This document shows, piece after piece, positions 1 to 9,679 of a stretch of DNA of 64,000 nucleotides. The first letter of the stretch is position 1. Every line of letters starts with the position of its first letter. Below the pieces are notes generated by a model. The model did not search any database and was not told the DNA's origin. It worked only from the letters and a program-made list of their open reading frames with translations. A program made the translations under genes and the position numbers. Source of the DNA: Subsaximicrobium wynnwilliamsii (GTDB lineage: Bacteria > Bacteroidota > Bacteroidia > Flavobacteriales > Flavobacteriaceae); assembly GCF_007997225.1 (NCBI RefSeq), contig NZ_VORM01000001.1, positions 1-64,000 on the forward strand, read 5' to 3'.

Positions 1-61
1 CAACAAAAACAACAAAAAAACCTGTAAAGAACTTCGCCAACGTTACCGTTTTTAGCGGCTG

Positions 62-94
62 CAAATATACGCACCTTTCTTTCCATTATCCAAA
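62..94 (-). promoter_or_regulatory. Leftward Bacteroidota-type promoter
   Basis: Read on the minus strand there is TTTG (plus 91-94), a 21-nt spacer and TATATTTG (plus 62-69), an exact match to the Bacteroidota consensus TTTG/N19-21/TAnnTTTG. Transcription would leave the window at its left edge, so the gene served is not visible. The leader that follows is GC-richer than its surroundings, which would suit a stable RNA operon, but that is only inference. Confidence 0.6.
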
Positions 95-99
95 CTTTA

Positions 100-473
100 C
101 AAGGTGTTATTTCTGGTTTTTTTTGCAACTAAACGCCTTCAGTCACGAAACCAAATGTTTAGGGCGAAAAAAAACTATCCTCTCGATAGCATAAGCTCTT
201 TTTTATCTGTCCAGAACGAATTCTATAGCGCGATATAGCCTGAAAAGTTTCAGGGCATTAATTTCTTATACATCTGTATATTTCGTGTAATCCTTCCAAA
301 ACACATTGCAATTGAAAAATAGTCTAGCGTTTTTTCCGAAGTAAAAACTTTGCATGCACACTGCTCAACTCAAATGCAGACTTAATCGCGTACACTATAT
401 TATAAGGTAAATAGATTACTCACAAAACTTGAGAGCTTCAACTGTTCTCTCAATCTCAAATTGGCTGGTCTGT
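100..473. other. Intergenic stretch without recognised gene
   Basis: AT-rich spacer between the leftward promoter and the 3' end of the porin gene. I see no ORF with coding character, no clear hairpin followed by a T-run, and no tRNA. Short plus-strand ORFs here run antisense into the porin gene and are shadows. Confidence 0.5.
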
Positions 474-2426
474 CTAAAGAAAGAAATTCCAAACAATACC
501 AAACCTTATATTAAAGTCTCTATACGGATAGTTTGGAGCCGCGAAATAATCGTAGCCGGTAAAAGCCGCATTAACATGCTCTGCTTTAAGGAATATTCTG
601 GTTTGTCTCACTTTGGCATTGACAAAAACATCCAATCTTGGGAAGTTGCCCAACTTGGTATTGTTTTGCACATAAAATTCAGCCAACAACGGATCGTAGG
701 CGTTTGCATTAAATTCTGTAAAGTAATTAAAGGTAATGCCGGTTTGGAGGAAGAGCGCGTCATTCTTAAACAAACCATCGGAATAATACAGGCTATTTCT
801 TAAAATCAAATCTGGCACATTGATCACGCCTTCAACACCACCAACCTGTTGATACATCACTTTATTGTCTAAGCTGAATTTACCAATCTCAAATTGGCGA
901 CCGGCGGAGAATTTCAGGTAACTTATGGCCTGTGCTTCTTGAAAGGGCTTTACCCCAGCATTTTCTTCAGAAAAAGCAAAATAGGTGTAGTCATTATATA
1001 CTGTATAGTCCAATGAAAAATCTGCAATCTTATTTAGATTCAGGTCGAGCCCTATTTGGGAGGTCTTCTCATTGCTGAATCTATCCTTATTATACCAATT
1101 ATAATTTATATAGTTACTTTGATACAATAAGGTATTAAAATTGGATGCCGCAGAAGCCGAACTGAAATTAGCTATAATCTCATTGTCTTCATCGAATTGG
1201 TAGGAAGCCTCCGCCTCAAATTGATATCCAGAGAATTCTCCCGAAACTATGGTCGATGCCTTTGTCCATAAATTCACATCGCCAAATTGTTTTTTATAGC
1301 TACCTTCTAGAGCGATCGTATTAGTCACTATTCGATTTATGATATACTCATTATCGATTATGGTTGAAAAGTCATATCCGTAATTTAATTTATTGTAGGT
1401 CACTCCAAAAGACACTTCACCTATAACACTTTTCCATAGAGCCGCCAGGTTTGCCTCAAAATTCTCTAGGGTGACGCGGTCCTTGATTCTCCTACTAAAA
1501 GCGGGTCCAAAATAATCGTCCCTCAAACTTTGATTGAATTGGTAATATTTATCTTCAAAAGAAACTCTGTTTTTCAAGATCAAAGTGCCTGAAGTAGAAT
1601 CTGCTTCCCGAATTAGTGCATAACTGTGGTTCAAATAAAAACGTTTCCCCTCTAGAATATTATCTGCATTTTGAATGGCAGGATCAAATACCGATCGGTC
1701 CAAAAATTCATCACTACCAGAGGTAAATTGCTCAACGTCAAAATCTGTTAGGCCACCACTCTCATTATTGAGCAAATCTTGAAACGTGATATGCCCTTTA
1801 AGATGATAACGTTCATCTTTAGTGTGATAATTAGAAGTAAGCCGCAGATTACCTGTACTTGTTAAACTATTTTGGTAATTACCCAAAGACCGCATGCCTT
1901 TATAGGCTACCGACATATTGAACTGCCTCGAGGTGTTGATGGTAAAAAACGCGTCTAATATTTGACCTTGCTCAAATACGGTTTTGAAAAAAAGCTCTGA
2001 GAACGGAGTTGGAACTTCATAATAATCGATATCCTCAACCTCCATATAATTGTAATGTCTCGCCCTCGCGCCAAAAACTGGCAACAGTTTCGAATTACGA
2101 TCTAACTTGAGTGCATTATAAGTTTGACCCGCATTAGCGAAGGGGATCAATCCAAACTCATCCCTTCTCAGGTAATTGAATTTGTAATCCTTTTTAATGG
2201 TTAATGAGGTGTCAACAATGGTGGTGTCGTTTTCTATTGAAATGATTTTATAATAAAATATACTTATGGAATCCTTTAGACCAAAGTTCTTTTGTCTTTT
2301 AACCTTTGAGCTATCTTTTGAAATGCCAGAAGGGAAACTTTGATTGTTATTTTTTTTTAATGTTTGGCAGTTCAAGGTTCCGAAACATGATAGAATAAAG
2401 AATGTAATAAAAATAGGATTTCGCAT
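474..2426 (-). CDS. Putative porin (Porin_10 family)
   Basis: A 650-residue outer-membrane protein. It has an N-terminal signal sequence (about residues 1-20, ending in LNC, so it could be a lipoprotein), a polar linker, then a long run of alternating amphipathic beta segments rich in Tyr, Asn and Phe. The C-terminus is aromatic (WNFFL), as in outer-membrane barrels. Length and pattern fit the Bacteroidota putative porin family (PF14121 type). Substrate is unknown. It is a single gene: the next unit upstream is a dead transposase about 200 bp away. Family assignment is by overall pattern, since I see no catalytic motif. Confidence 0.75.
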   Translation of the reverse strand: MRNPIFITFFILSCFGTLNCQTLKKNNNQSFPSGISKDSSKVKRQKNFGLKDSISIFYYKIISIENDTTIVDTSLTIKKDYKFNYLRRDEFGLIPFANAGQTYNALKLDRNSKLLPVFGARARHYNYMEVEDIDYYEVPTPFSELFFKTVFEQGQILDAFFTINTSRQFNMSVAYKGMRSLGNYQNSLTSTGNLRLTSNYHTKDERYHLKGHITFQDLLNNESGGLTDFDVEQFTSGSDEFLDRSVFDPAIQNADNILEGKRFYLNHSYALIREADSTSGTLILKNRVSFEDKYYQFNQSLRDDYFGPAFSRRIKDRVTLENFEANLAALWKSVIGEVSFGVTYNKLNYGYDFSTIIDNEYIINRIVTNTIALEGSYKKQFGDVNLWTKASTIVSGEFSGYQFEAEASYQFDEDNEIIANFSSASAASNFNTLLYQSNYINYNWYNKDRFSNEKTSQIGLDLNLNKIADFSLDYTVYNDYTYFAFSEENAGVKPFQEAQAISYLKFSAGRQFEIGKFSLDNKVMYQQVGGVEGVINVPDLILRNSLYYSDGLFKNDALFLQTGITFNYFTEFNANAYDPLLAEFYVQNNTKLGNFPRLDVFVNAKVRQTRIFLKAEHVNAAFTGYDYFAAPNYPYRDFNIRFGIVWNFFL

Positions 2427-2625
2427 TTCAAGATATCATTCAATTCACGAAATTAAATATTAAATTAAGAAAGCGAACTTAATTAACTAATTTTTTAAAT
2501 CCTCCTTTCAGGTCGTATATAATTATTTTGAGTCAAACACTTAGTATCTGGTTTGTTTCTCTATGGTAAACAGGTTTTGCCTTTACCATTCTTTCGATTG
2601 TTTTATGGAAAATGCTTTCCTTAAA

Positions 2626-3441
2626 CTAAGAGCGATTTATTCTAAAACAAAATTCATCAAAATAAGTGTATATGCCATTTGCCGACATGGGTCAGTATTG
2701 CCCTTAGACATGACTTCAATTGCATGATCACGAGACGTAGCTCTTTTAAGTTCCTACTGTTGTCTTTGCATTTATGTTCAATCTTTTACAGCTTCTTTAA
2801 AGGCTCGTAGACTCTCCATCTATCAGTGACTATATGTGCTGTCGTGCTTATGTGCTCTTCGAATATCGCCGTTAATGATTTTGCAGAGTAGTCATCAATG
2901 CATTTGACATAAACCCGCTTTACCTGATGCCTCTCGCTAAAGACCACTGATATGACCGCTTTTTTTTTGGAGTCGTAACTCCTTCCCTGCTTCCCCTGTT
3001 CTTTTCCACAAACAGTGAATACGTCAACATGGACTAGGTCCAACAAATGATGGTTCTGACTGCTCTTCATGACACTTCTGACTTTTTGCATAAAATAACA
3101 GGCTGTTCCCTGAGAGATGTCAAAGCGTTTTCCCATTTGTATGCTCGAGACACTTTTACTGCTGGTACTTATTTAGAATACGACGCGGAATGTTTTGTGA
3201 AGTCCGAACTTGACATTGTGAAACAGCGTATTTTCGGTTGAACTCTCGACATGTTTGCAACCACAGCATTGGTATTTATTTCCAGTTTTTCACAGCCCCT
3301 GATGTGTCCATATTTCGTGCAGGTAATGCCATATTGCCATTTTATCTTTGCTAGTTAAGCCTTGAATGAATAATCGTTAGGTAGTTCTTTTATAAAGTTC
3401 AGTATACTTTGTCCTGAGAATTGTTCCCTAAGGCTTATTTT
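2626..3441 (-). pseudogene. IS1595-family transposase remnant
   Basis: Reading the minus strand through all frames gives a nearly full-length but broken IS1595-type transposase. The N-terminal part (near 3420-3270) reads LNFIKELPNDYSFKA, stop, then KIKWQYGITCTKYGH, a degenerate zinc-ribbon half. A second frame gives CCGCKH and TLFHNVKFGLHKTFRVVF, then another stop. The best-preserved segment (2786-3136, 116 residues) carries GKQGRSYDSKKKA and TDRWRVYEPLKKL. After one more stop the C-terminal signature YFDEFCFRINRS ends at 2626. I count at least three in-frame stops and two frameshifts, so it cannot encode a transposase. Terminal inverted repeats were not identified. Confidence 0.75.
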
Positions 3442-3523
3442 TATTCACGACAGAATTTAAGCAACTAAATAAATATGTTTTTTTAAAAGGATTTGTTTTA
3501 AGAATGAGTAGCATAATTTACAA

Positions 3524-5119
3524 TTATTCTTTTAAAACCTTAATAAATCTCGATTTGGTATCATGCAAAATGTTGATGAGGTACATTCCATTCGCCAAAC
3601 TTTTCAAATTAATAAAATCTACGTTACTTCTAGTTATGATTATATTTCCCGACAAACCGAAAACCTCAATTTTATCAATTTTCTTATAAGAACTAAAATA
3701 TAGATAATCTTTTGTAGGGTTTGGGTAATACGTTAAATTAACTAAATCATTTTTAACTAAAGATAATGACTGAGAACAGTTTTCAGAAATAGAGTTTATA
3801 TTCTCAATAATTCCTGAACTACTATTTAACGAAATATTCTCAAAACCGCTAAAACTCTCAGAATACCTATGGGCTCTAAAAGATCCATTTCCAATAGGCT
3901 CTGTAAATTGATCAAATTCTGAATTGTTACCAGCCGGAATTATATAAACCCAGACAACATTGCCTGAATTATCAATTTCTGAAAGTCTTCCATTATCAGA
4001 TTCATTGATTAAAGCGTTCCCGTTAGACATAATTTGCACCCCACATTGAGCACCAGCATGCATAACTTCATTCATAATAGTCCCGTTCCAAGACCAAAAA
4101 TAATCTTCAGGAAGAAATTTACCAGAATTAAGGCTATAGAAACCATTGGTATCGTTTTGGTCAATGATATGAACAGAAGAAGCTGTTAAATTTGAGCCGT
4201 AACCATCATTACTAAATACGGACATTTTACCTTGATTGGGGCCTTCAGTAATCCATTTTATATCATGTTGTCTACCTAGCTTTTTATTGTCAATTGTACC
4301 CATATCGTATACCTCTGGATTTCCCCATCTCCAGAGAAAATCACCGCCTTTTCCATAAATTCCGCCAGAGTGTGTTGCTGCTTCGGCAGTAGTCGTGCTG
4401 TGGTCAATTATAAATACTTCGCTCAGATGTCTTGCAGAAACCGCTATTTGATCTAAATCCTCATTATAATCAATAGCATTTGCATGTATAGGATTCGAAC
4501 CGTGACCACCATCATAATTCATGTCTAATAATTGTACATTATCAGCAACGATTCCATAATTGGGCTTAGTGCTATCAAAATCCTGAACTAAATGATCAAA
4601 AAGTTTCCATTCCCAAACTATGTTAGCGGAGTTAGTCCCTACGGGTTCAATCTCTAAAATTCTTTCTAGTAGTAAAACATCATTAGGATATGAAGTATCC
4701 ATTCCCTCAGCAAACATCTCGTTATTAGTGTATCCATCTCTAACTAAGACCAAAAAATTACCGTTTGGTAAAGGTTCTATATCATGATGTATACGAAAAC
4801 CTAATAAAGCTTCGTAATCAATACTCCATAACACGTTATTATCCCAATCCCTTAGCTCAGCATAAAGGTCATTGGATTGCAACAATGTTCCATCCTCTAA
4901 AAAATAACAATTTCTACTGCCTTCTCCGAAAAAATTCCACTGATTAACCACCTCTCCGCAGTTATCAATTAAAAAGGCTCTATTATCAGAAGAAGGTTTA
5001 AACAGCGTATAGCCCTCTGATTTATTTTCATTAATTTCATTAAACACCAAGCCAACGGTCTCTTGAGAAATGGCACTTCCTGAAATAACAGCAAATAATA
5101 TAAGTACTAACTTTTTCAT
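3524..5119 (-). CDS. Arylsulfotransferase family protein with T9SS sorting domain
   Basis: A 531-residue secreted protein. Residues 1-19 form a Sec signal peptide. The body (about 25-440) has repeated beta-propeller blades with DNCGEVVNQW, IHHDIEPLPNGNFLVLV, HGSNPIHANAIDYN and SNDGYGSN, typical of arylsulfotransferase (ASST) family proteins, which transfer sulfate between phenolic esters in the periplasm or outside the cell. The last 70 residues, starting at YYPNPTKDYLYFSS, are a T9SS C-terminal sorting domain, so the enzyme is probably exported or surface-attached. I cannot place the catalytic histidine with certainty. It lies downstream of the S8 protease on the same strand, 238 bp away. 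Donor and acceptor are unknown. Confidence 0.8.
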   Translation of the reverse strand: MKKLVLILFAVISGSAISQETVGLVFNEINENKSEGYTLFKPSSDNRAFLIDNCGEVVNQWNFFGEGSRNCYFLEDGTLLQSNDLYAELRDWDNNVLWSIDYEALLGFRIHHDIEPLPNGNFLVLVRDGYTNNEMFAEGMDTSYPNDVLLLERILEIEPVGTNSANIVWEWKLFDHLVQDFDSTKPNYGIVADNVQLLDMNYDGGHGSNPIHANAIDYNEDLDQIAVSARHLSEVFIIDHSTTTAEAATHSGGIYGKGGDFLWRWGNPEVYDMGTIDNKKLGRQHDIKWITEGPNQGKMSVFSNDGYGSNLTASSVHIIDQNDTNGFYSLNSGKFLPEDYFWSWNGTIMNEVMHAGAQCGVQIMSNGNALINESDNGRLSEIDNSGNVVWVYIIPAGNNSEFDQFTEPIGNGSFRAHRYSESFSGFENISLNSSSGIIENINSISENCSQSLSLVKNDLVNLTYYPNPTKDYLYFSSYKKIDKIEVFGLSGNIIITRSNVDFINLKSLANGMYLINILHDTKSRFIKVLKE

Positions 5120-5357
5120 AATCTTTTTAAATTAAAGTAATTGATAGAATTTTTATTCCCTTAGCAAATCTTAAAGTCTATTTAATTGCTAAAGAATTAT
5201 CCCTATAAAGCTTTCACAATAGAGTAAAAAAGAAGATTCTATCCCCAACACTATCAAAAAATATTTTATAGGTTTCTTATTGCGTAACGGTAAAATCTTT
5301 CTTCCTATTTGTGCTCAATATATTTACAATACTTCACACCTCAAAAAAAGCTGTAAT

Positions 5358-7334
5358 TTATCTCTTTATCACTATTTTTTTAATTGCAGATTGGTTAACA
5401 CCCTTAATTTCCAGCAAGTAAATTGCTTCGGGCAAGTGGGATGTATTTAGCATGTAACTTCCTGATAAGAATTCGCTTGATTCCAGCGCTATTTCTGATA
5501 TCAATCGACCCTGTATATCAAATAGGGACATATCCACCCTACCTGATTGTTTAATGGTAGAAAGACTTATATTAACATAATCCCCTGCAGGGTTTGGCCA
5601 AATATTAAAATCAGTAAAATCTTCATTGCCTGAACTTAAAGTCACATTGTTTCCTGTCAATATAAGTGAAAAATCTTGAGATTGGGGATCAAATGGCCCA
5701 CCCACATTACCTCTAAGTGTACCTTTATGTGTTACTGTTAATGTGTAACTGCCAGCTTCGGGAGCCTCAATATCAATCCTCTCTATATTATCCACGAAAT
5801 TATCGCCTGTATTGGTGTTAGAGAAACCTCCAGTTTGAGAATATTCTAACTTATAAGGGAAAAAAGTTTCTCCATTTCTAGTAATCCGTAAATCTAAGTC
5901 GTTAATTAACTTCGGCGAGAAACTATTCAACTCGTCAATGACGGCAGCCCCAGGCATATCTGTCCAACATATAGTAGCACTCAGCCTTTGTCCAGCTTGA
6001 GCGAAAAAAGTAAATGAAAATTCATCATTATTATATAAATTTAACTCTTCAATTTGAGATGCCCCTAAAGTTGAACTAGTAATAACATTCGCAGCCCCAA
6101 AAGCATTTAGAAACCCCCATCCAAATACAGGATCTGGACCACTTCTCATATTATCATCAATGGCGGTATGACATACCAGCCCTTTAATTGTCGACGCAAG
6201 CATATATTGCGAATATAACTGTTGATAGTACTCTTGAATAAGAACTAATGTACCAGTCACATTAGGAGCAGACATGGAGGTTCCTGTGTAAGTAGCGTAT
6301 TCATCATTAGCAATAGGAGAAAACAAATTAGTTCCATCTCCAGCTATATCCGGTTTAATTCTTAAATCATCAGTTGGACCCTGACTACTCGAATTGTTAA
6401 TAACCAAGTTAGTTAACTCATTTGTAAATGGAGCTATCGATGGATTGGCGTTTGCTATAACTAAATTATTCTTGGCATTTTTATCTGTCGTCAATTTATC
6501 AAAGCCGGCAAATAGACCACCTGGATAAGATTGGGTTCCAGAATTTCCGGCAGATGTTACCATTAGGTACTGAGGATTATTTTTGATTATCATATCAATA
6601 TTTGCAGCACTAGAATTATACGCTCCCATAAGCCAAGAAGGCAATAAATCCTCGTTATTTTGAAGAATTGGCGTACCATAAGAATGATTTGATAAAATTA
6701 TCGGTGCATCAATATCATTAATTGCGAGTAAGATTTCTGAATTATCATTGGTCCAATTATATGACTTAATCAAAACATCGGGCGCCATACCCTTGGCTTC
6801 TGAAACTACTCCTTTGGCACTAATTGTACCAGCAACATGGGTACCATGATTACTAAACCCTGTATCACCATCAACAACAACATTATCAATAATAGTTATT
6901 CTACTAGCCGTTTCGTTAGAGTTCGAAAACTCAGGGTGTGAAGCTTGAACTGGACCGCCATCCCATACGCCAACAGTCATACCACTCCCGGTAAGATTTA
7001 GATTTAATACTCCACCCGGTTGAAGTGTATTAGTTTTTGTTGCCATTGCTGCGTTATCGTTGGAGGTTGACACGTAAATTGGCTTATTATCGTAAATATC
7101 TCTAATTTCCATCACTCGACCTTTAGAATCTACGAATCGCCTCTTTGTGTCTGGATTATTAATGAGATAAGTAGAAATACGAGTTTCTATACGTGACTCT
7201 TCAATTAATAATTTTTCTAAAAGAATTTTATTTTCTTTGGAGAGGTTTTCTATTGTTTTGTCAGTCCTGTTTTGAGCAAAGAATGTTAAGCTCAAGAACA
7301 GAAACATAAATAGGGTGATATTTTTAATTTTCAT
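5358..7334 (-). CDS. S8 family serine protease with T9SS sorting domain
   Basis: A 658-residue secreted subtilase. It has a signal peptide (1-20, ending FFAQ), a propeptide-like segment, then the S8 domain with a complete catalytic set: Asp125 in VGVWDGG, His163 in HGTHVAGT, Asn264 in SAGNSG and Ser353 in GTSMSAPNV. A beta-sandwich domain (about 430-565) of the kind that follows S8 domains in secreted proteases comes next. The C-terminal module starting FNIWPNPAGDYVNISL is a T9SS sorting domain. The protein should be secreted through the outer membrane and may be cell-attached. It follows the Calx-beta lipoprotein gene on the same strand, but a hairpin lies between them. Confidence 0.9.
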   Translation of the reverse strand: MKIKNITLFMFLFLSLTFFAQNRTDKTIENLSKENKILLEKLLIEESRIETRISTYLINNPDTKRRFVDSKGRVMEIRDIYDNKPIYVSTSNDNAAMATKTNTLQPGGVLNLNLTGSGMTVGVWDGGPVQASHPEFSNSNETASRITIIDNVVVDGDTGFSNHGTHVAGTISAKGVVSEAKGMAPDVLIKSYNWTNDNSEILLAINDIDAPIILSNHSYGTPILQNNEDLLPSWLMGAYNSSAANIDMIIKNNPQYLMVTSAGNSGTQSYPGGLFAGFDKLTTDKNAKNNLVIANANPSIAPFTNELTNLVINNSSSQGPTDDLRIKPDIAGDGTNLFSPIANDEYATYTGTSMSAPNVTGTLVLIQEYYQQLYSQYMLASTIKGLVCHTAIDDNMRSGPDPVFGWGFLNAFGAANVITSSTLGASQIEELNLYNNDEFSFTFFAQAGQRLSATICWTDMPGAAVIDELNSFSPKLINDLDLRITRNGETFFPYKLEYSQTGGFSNTNTGDNFVDNIERIDIEAPEAGSYTLTVTHKGTLRGNVGGPFDPQSQDFSLILTGNNVTLSSGNEDFTDFNIWPNPAGDYVNISLSTIKQSGRVDMSLFDIQGRLISEIALESSEFLSGSYMLNTSHLPEAIYLLEIKGVNQSAIKKIVIKR

Positions 7335-7356
7335 AACAATACTTTTTTATACTAAA

Positions 7357-7388
7357 AGCCATCTTGATAGAAAACAAGATGGCTGTAG
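7357..7388 (-). terminator. Hairpin between lipoprotein and S8 protease genes
   Basis: Perfect 10-bp stem AGCCATCTTG / CAAGATGGCT (7357-7366 and 7375-7384) with an 8-nt loop. On the minus strand it is followed by TTTAGT, a weak T-tract. It may attenuate read-through from the SusC/SusD unit into the protease gene. Confidence 0.45.
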
Positions 7389-7423
7389 CAATTAATAAAA
7401 ATTTGGAAATTGTTTCAATTTTT

Positions 7424-8164
7424 CTAATCTATTGTAAATTCAGATTGACCTGAGTCTCCTGCGACTACACCAGATACAAGAACAGTGCCACCGACACTGA
7501 TGTTATAGTCACTTCCAGCATCGCCTATTCCATCTCCATAAGAGTCGTAAACCACTATTCCATAATCTCCAGAAGCCAAACAGAAGTCATACGACACCGT
7601 TTGCCCGTTATCTGCAGGCCTATTAAACGGGCCAAAAGACTCAATAATAGTAGGTGCTCCAGATAGATCATACAGCTCCCATCTTGTTTCGTCAGGATAT
7701 ATATCTAAGGTCAAGCTGAATGTAACAATTGTTTCCAAGCAACTCTCGGTTACACGGAGTTCAAATGCATCACTGAAGTCTAAACCCACCTCTTTCTCAA
7801 AATTAATCACTAATGACTGAGCAACAAATTGAAGGTTGTCGTCATCAGTAATAGAGACTGAAAAAGTTCCTACGTTACTACCTCCAGGGATCGTAACAGA
7901 AGCAGGAACGGTATAGGAAGTAGCTAAAGAAGATCCGCCATCAATAGCAAGACCATAGGTACGATCAGCCGAACTGGTTTCACTTGCATACACCTTGACT
8001 TCAAAAGATTGAGTAGCATTATTTTCTACAGTAACTCTCATAGGATTCATGATTTCAAAACCTACATAATTAGAGAGCTCAGTTTGAGTAGCATCATCTG
8101 TCTCGCAATTTGTGAAAAGCGCCACAAGACAGATAAACATAAAAATTCTAAAATATTTTCTCAT
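7424..8164 (-). CDS. Calx-beta domain lipoprotein
   Basis: A 246-residue lipoprotein with a signal peptide and lipobox ending at Cys20 (LFTNC). Residues about 33-135 resemble a Calx-beta-type domain (VTVENNATQSFEVKVYASE, GTFSVSITDDD). The C-terminal part (about 145-240) has the CLETIVTFSLTLDIYPDETRWEL and YDSYGDGIGD pattern of a beta-sandwich often found at the ends of secreted Bacteroidota proteins. It lies 7 bp downstream of the susD-like gene and is very likely co-transcribed, so it is probably a surface lipoprotein that helps bind the substrate of the SusC/SusD pair. The ligand cannot be told from the sequence. Confidence 0.75.
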   Translation of the reverse strand: MRKYFRIFMFICLVALFTNCETDDATQTELSNYVGFEIMNPMRVTVENNATQSFEVKVYASETSSADRTYGLAIDGGSSLATSYTVPASVTIPGGSNVGTFSVSITDDDNLQFVAQSLVINFEKEVGLDFSDAFELRVTESCLETIVTFSLTLDIYPDETRWELYDLSGAPTIIESFGPFNRPADNGQTVSYDFCLASGDYGIVVYDSYGDGIGDAGSDYNISVGGTVLVSGVVAGDSGQSEFTID

Positions 8165-8171
8165 AATCTAA

Positions 8172-9668
8172 TTAATTATTTTGATCGTTAATACTTGGAT
8201 TATTATTTATCTCTATTTGAGGGATTTGAAAACTTGCCTCATCTGAATCATAGGCATAAGATTCACCAGCTCTAAACACATGGTTAGTGCCTCTTTGAAC
8301 TGTAGCCTGATTACGCTTCATTGCAAAATAACTCTTCCCTTCGCCCCAAAGCTCTATTTTAGTTTGAAGATATATTTCATCTAATAGAGCCTGCCCAGAA
8401 AGACCTGAAAGGTATGTTGCCGCTTCAGCAGAACCACCTAATCTAATTTCCAGCAAATCTGTTAAGCGACCTAGAGCCGTAGATTCATCACCAATTCTTG
8501 CGGCAGCTTCAGCACTCAATAAGTAAAACTCTTCAACTCTCATAAATAGCAAGTCAGTAGATATTACAAACTGTCCCCCTGGTGTTCTACCTGGATCAAA
8601 AAACTTATTAATTGGCTGTAAAGCAGCAAAGCCTTGTCCAAATTGTGTTTTTCTTATATCATTTGCAGGTATGTCAGCGAATAGATCATTGTCGATAGAT
8701 TTAGCGTCTCCTGCCCATGCATAACTATAGGTAAAATAATCCATTTGACCCCACCAATCAATTAATTGGTGACCTAAATCAGTAGTCAAATCAAATCCCC
8801 AAATCCAGCTCGGTGTATTTATATCATTAAAACCAGAACCTGTACCAGGAAAAGCCAATTGACCCCGAGTCAATAACGGGACACCAGAATTGATGACTGC
8901 ATCAGACTGAATTTTTGCGTCAATATAATTACCCATAGCGGCATAAGTATAAGCTAACAAGCCTTGGGCTACAGTCTTATTTATCTGACTTTTTTGCGTT
9001 CTAACATAACCGTCTAAAAAAGTAATAGACTGTGTTAAATCGCTCACAATAAGCTCATAAATACGTGAGGCCTCGACCTTACCAAACTCTGAAACATCTC
9101 CATCATAAAAAGGCAGAATAGGTTGCATAGGATCATAACTCGGCTGAAAAAATTGAGCTAAATTGAAATAAGCATACGCTCTGTAAGCTTTAGCCTGACC
9201 AATGATACGGCGTGTATTTTCATTTTCTGGAACAGCATCATTACCACCACTCGATAGTATTACTGTGTTAGCCGATTTAATTATTCTATAATAATAATCC
9301 CAAAGAAGTTGATTCTCTTGTCTTGTGAAATCAGTTGTTGCGAGCAAATTCGCTGTACCATTATACCAGCCGAATGAACTAGAAGCCAAAGCGCAGTCTC
9401 CAGTTACAATATCTGATAAAATATCAACTCCCTTTTGCCCAATATCGTAGTGACGATTAGCGCCAACACCTAAAGTACCTCTAGGTTCTACCATAAAATT
9501 GGCTATTCCATCAAGACTCCCTTCAACAAGAGCAGGGTTATTATCAACAGCACCTGCAATATCATCGTTTGTAAGAACATTAGTGTTTCTTACAGGATCT
9601 AAAAAATCTTCACTACAGCTAAAAATAGCGGCTGTGAATATCAATACATAAATTACATGTTTTTTCAT
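8172..9668 (-). CDS. RagB/SusD family nutrient-uptake outer-membrane lipoprotein
   Basis: A 498-residue SusD/RagB homologue. The signal peptide ends in a lipobox at Cys18 (FSC). The alpha-helical TPR-like body shows family segments such as ENENTRRIIGQAKAYRAYAYFNLAQFFQ, KTVAQGLLAYTYAAMGNY and RVEEFYLLSAEAAAR, and a C-terminal ELWGEGKSYFAMKRN. It should form the surface lid of the SusC barrel and bind the substrate. It begins 11 bp after the susC-like gene, the standard order. No glycoside hydrolase or PUL regulator is nearby, so the substrate may be a peptide or something other than glycan. Confidence 0.95.
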   Translation of the reverse strand: MKKHVIYVLIFTAAIFSCSEDFLDPVRNTNVLTNDDIAGAVDNNPALVEGSLDGIANFMVEPRGTLGVGANRHYDIGQKGVDILSDIVTGDCALASSSFGWYNGTANLLATTDFTRQENQLLWDYYYRIIKSANTVILSSGGNDAVPENENTRRIIGQAKAYRAYAYFNLAQFFQPSYDPMQPILPFYDGDVSEFGKVEASRIYELIVSDLTQSITFLDGYVRTQKSQINKTVAQGLLAYTYAAMGNYIDAKIQSDAVINSGVPLLTRGQLAFPGTGSGFNDINTPSWIWGFDLTTDLGHQLIDWWGQMDYFTYSYAWAGDAKSIDNDLFADIPANDIRKTQFGQGFAALQPINKFFDPGRTPGGQFVISTDLLFMRVEEFYLLSAEAAARIGDESTALGRLTDLLEIRLGGSAEAATYLSGLSGQALLDEIYLQTKIELWGEGKSYFAMKRNQATVQRGTNHVFRAGESYAYDSDEASFQIPQIEINNNPSINDQNN

Positions 9669-9679
9669 ATTATTTTTTT

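Noticed and set aside
429-803. 124-codon plus-strand ORF
   Set aside because: It is antisense to the porin gene, has no start signal and no recognisable protein pattern.
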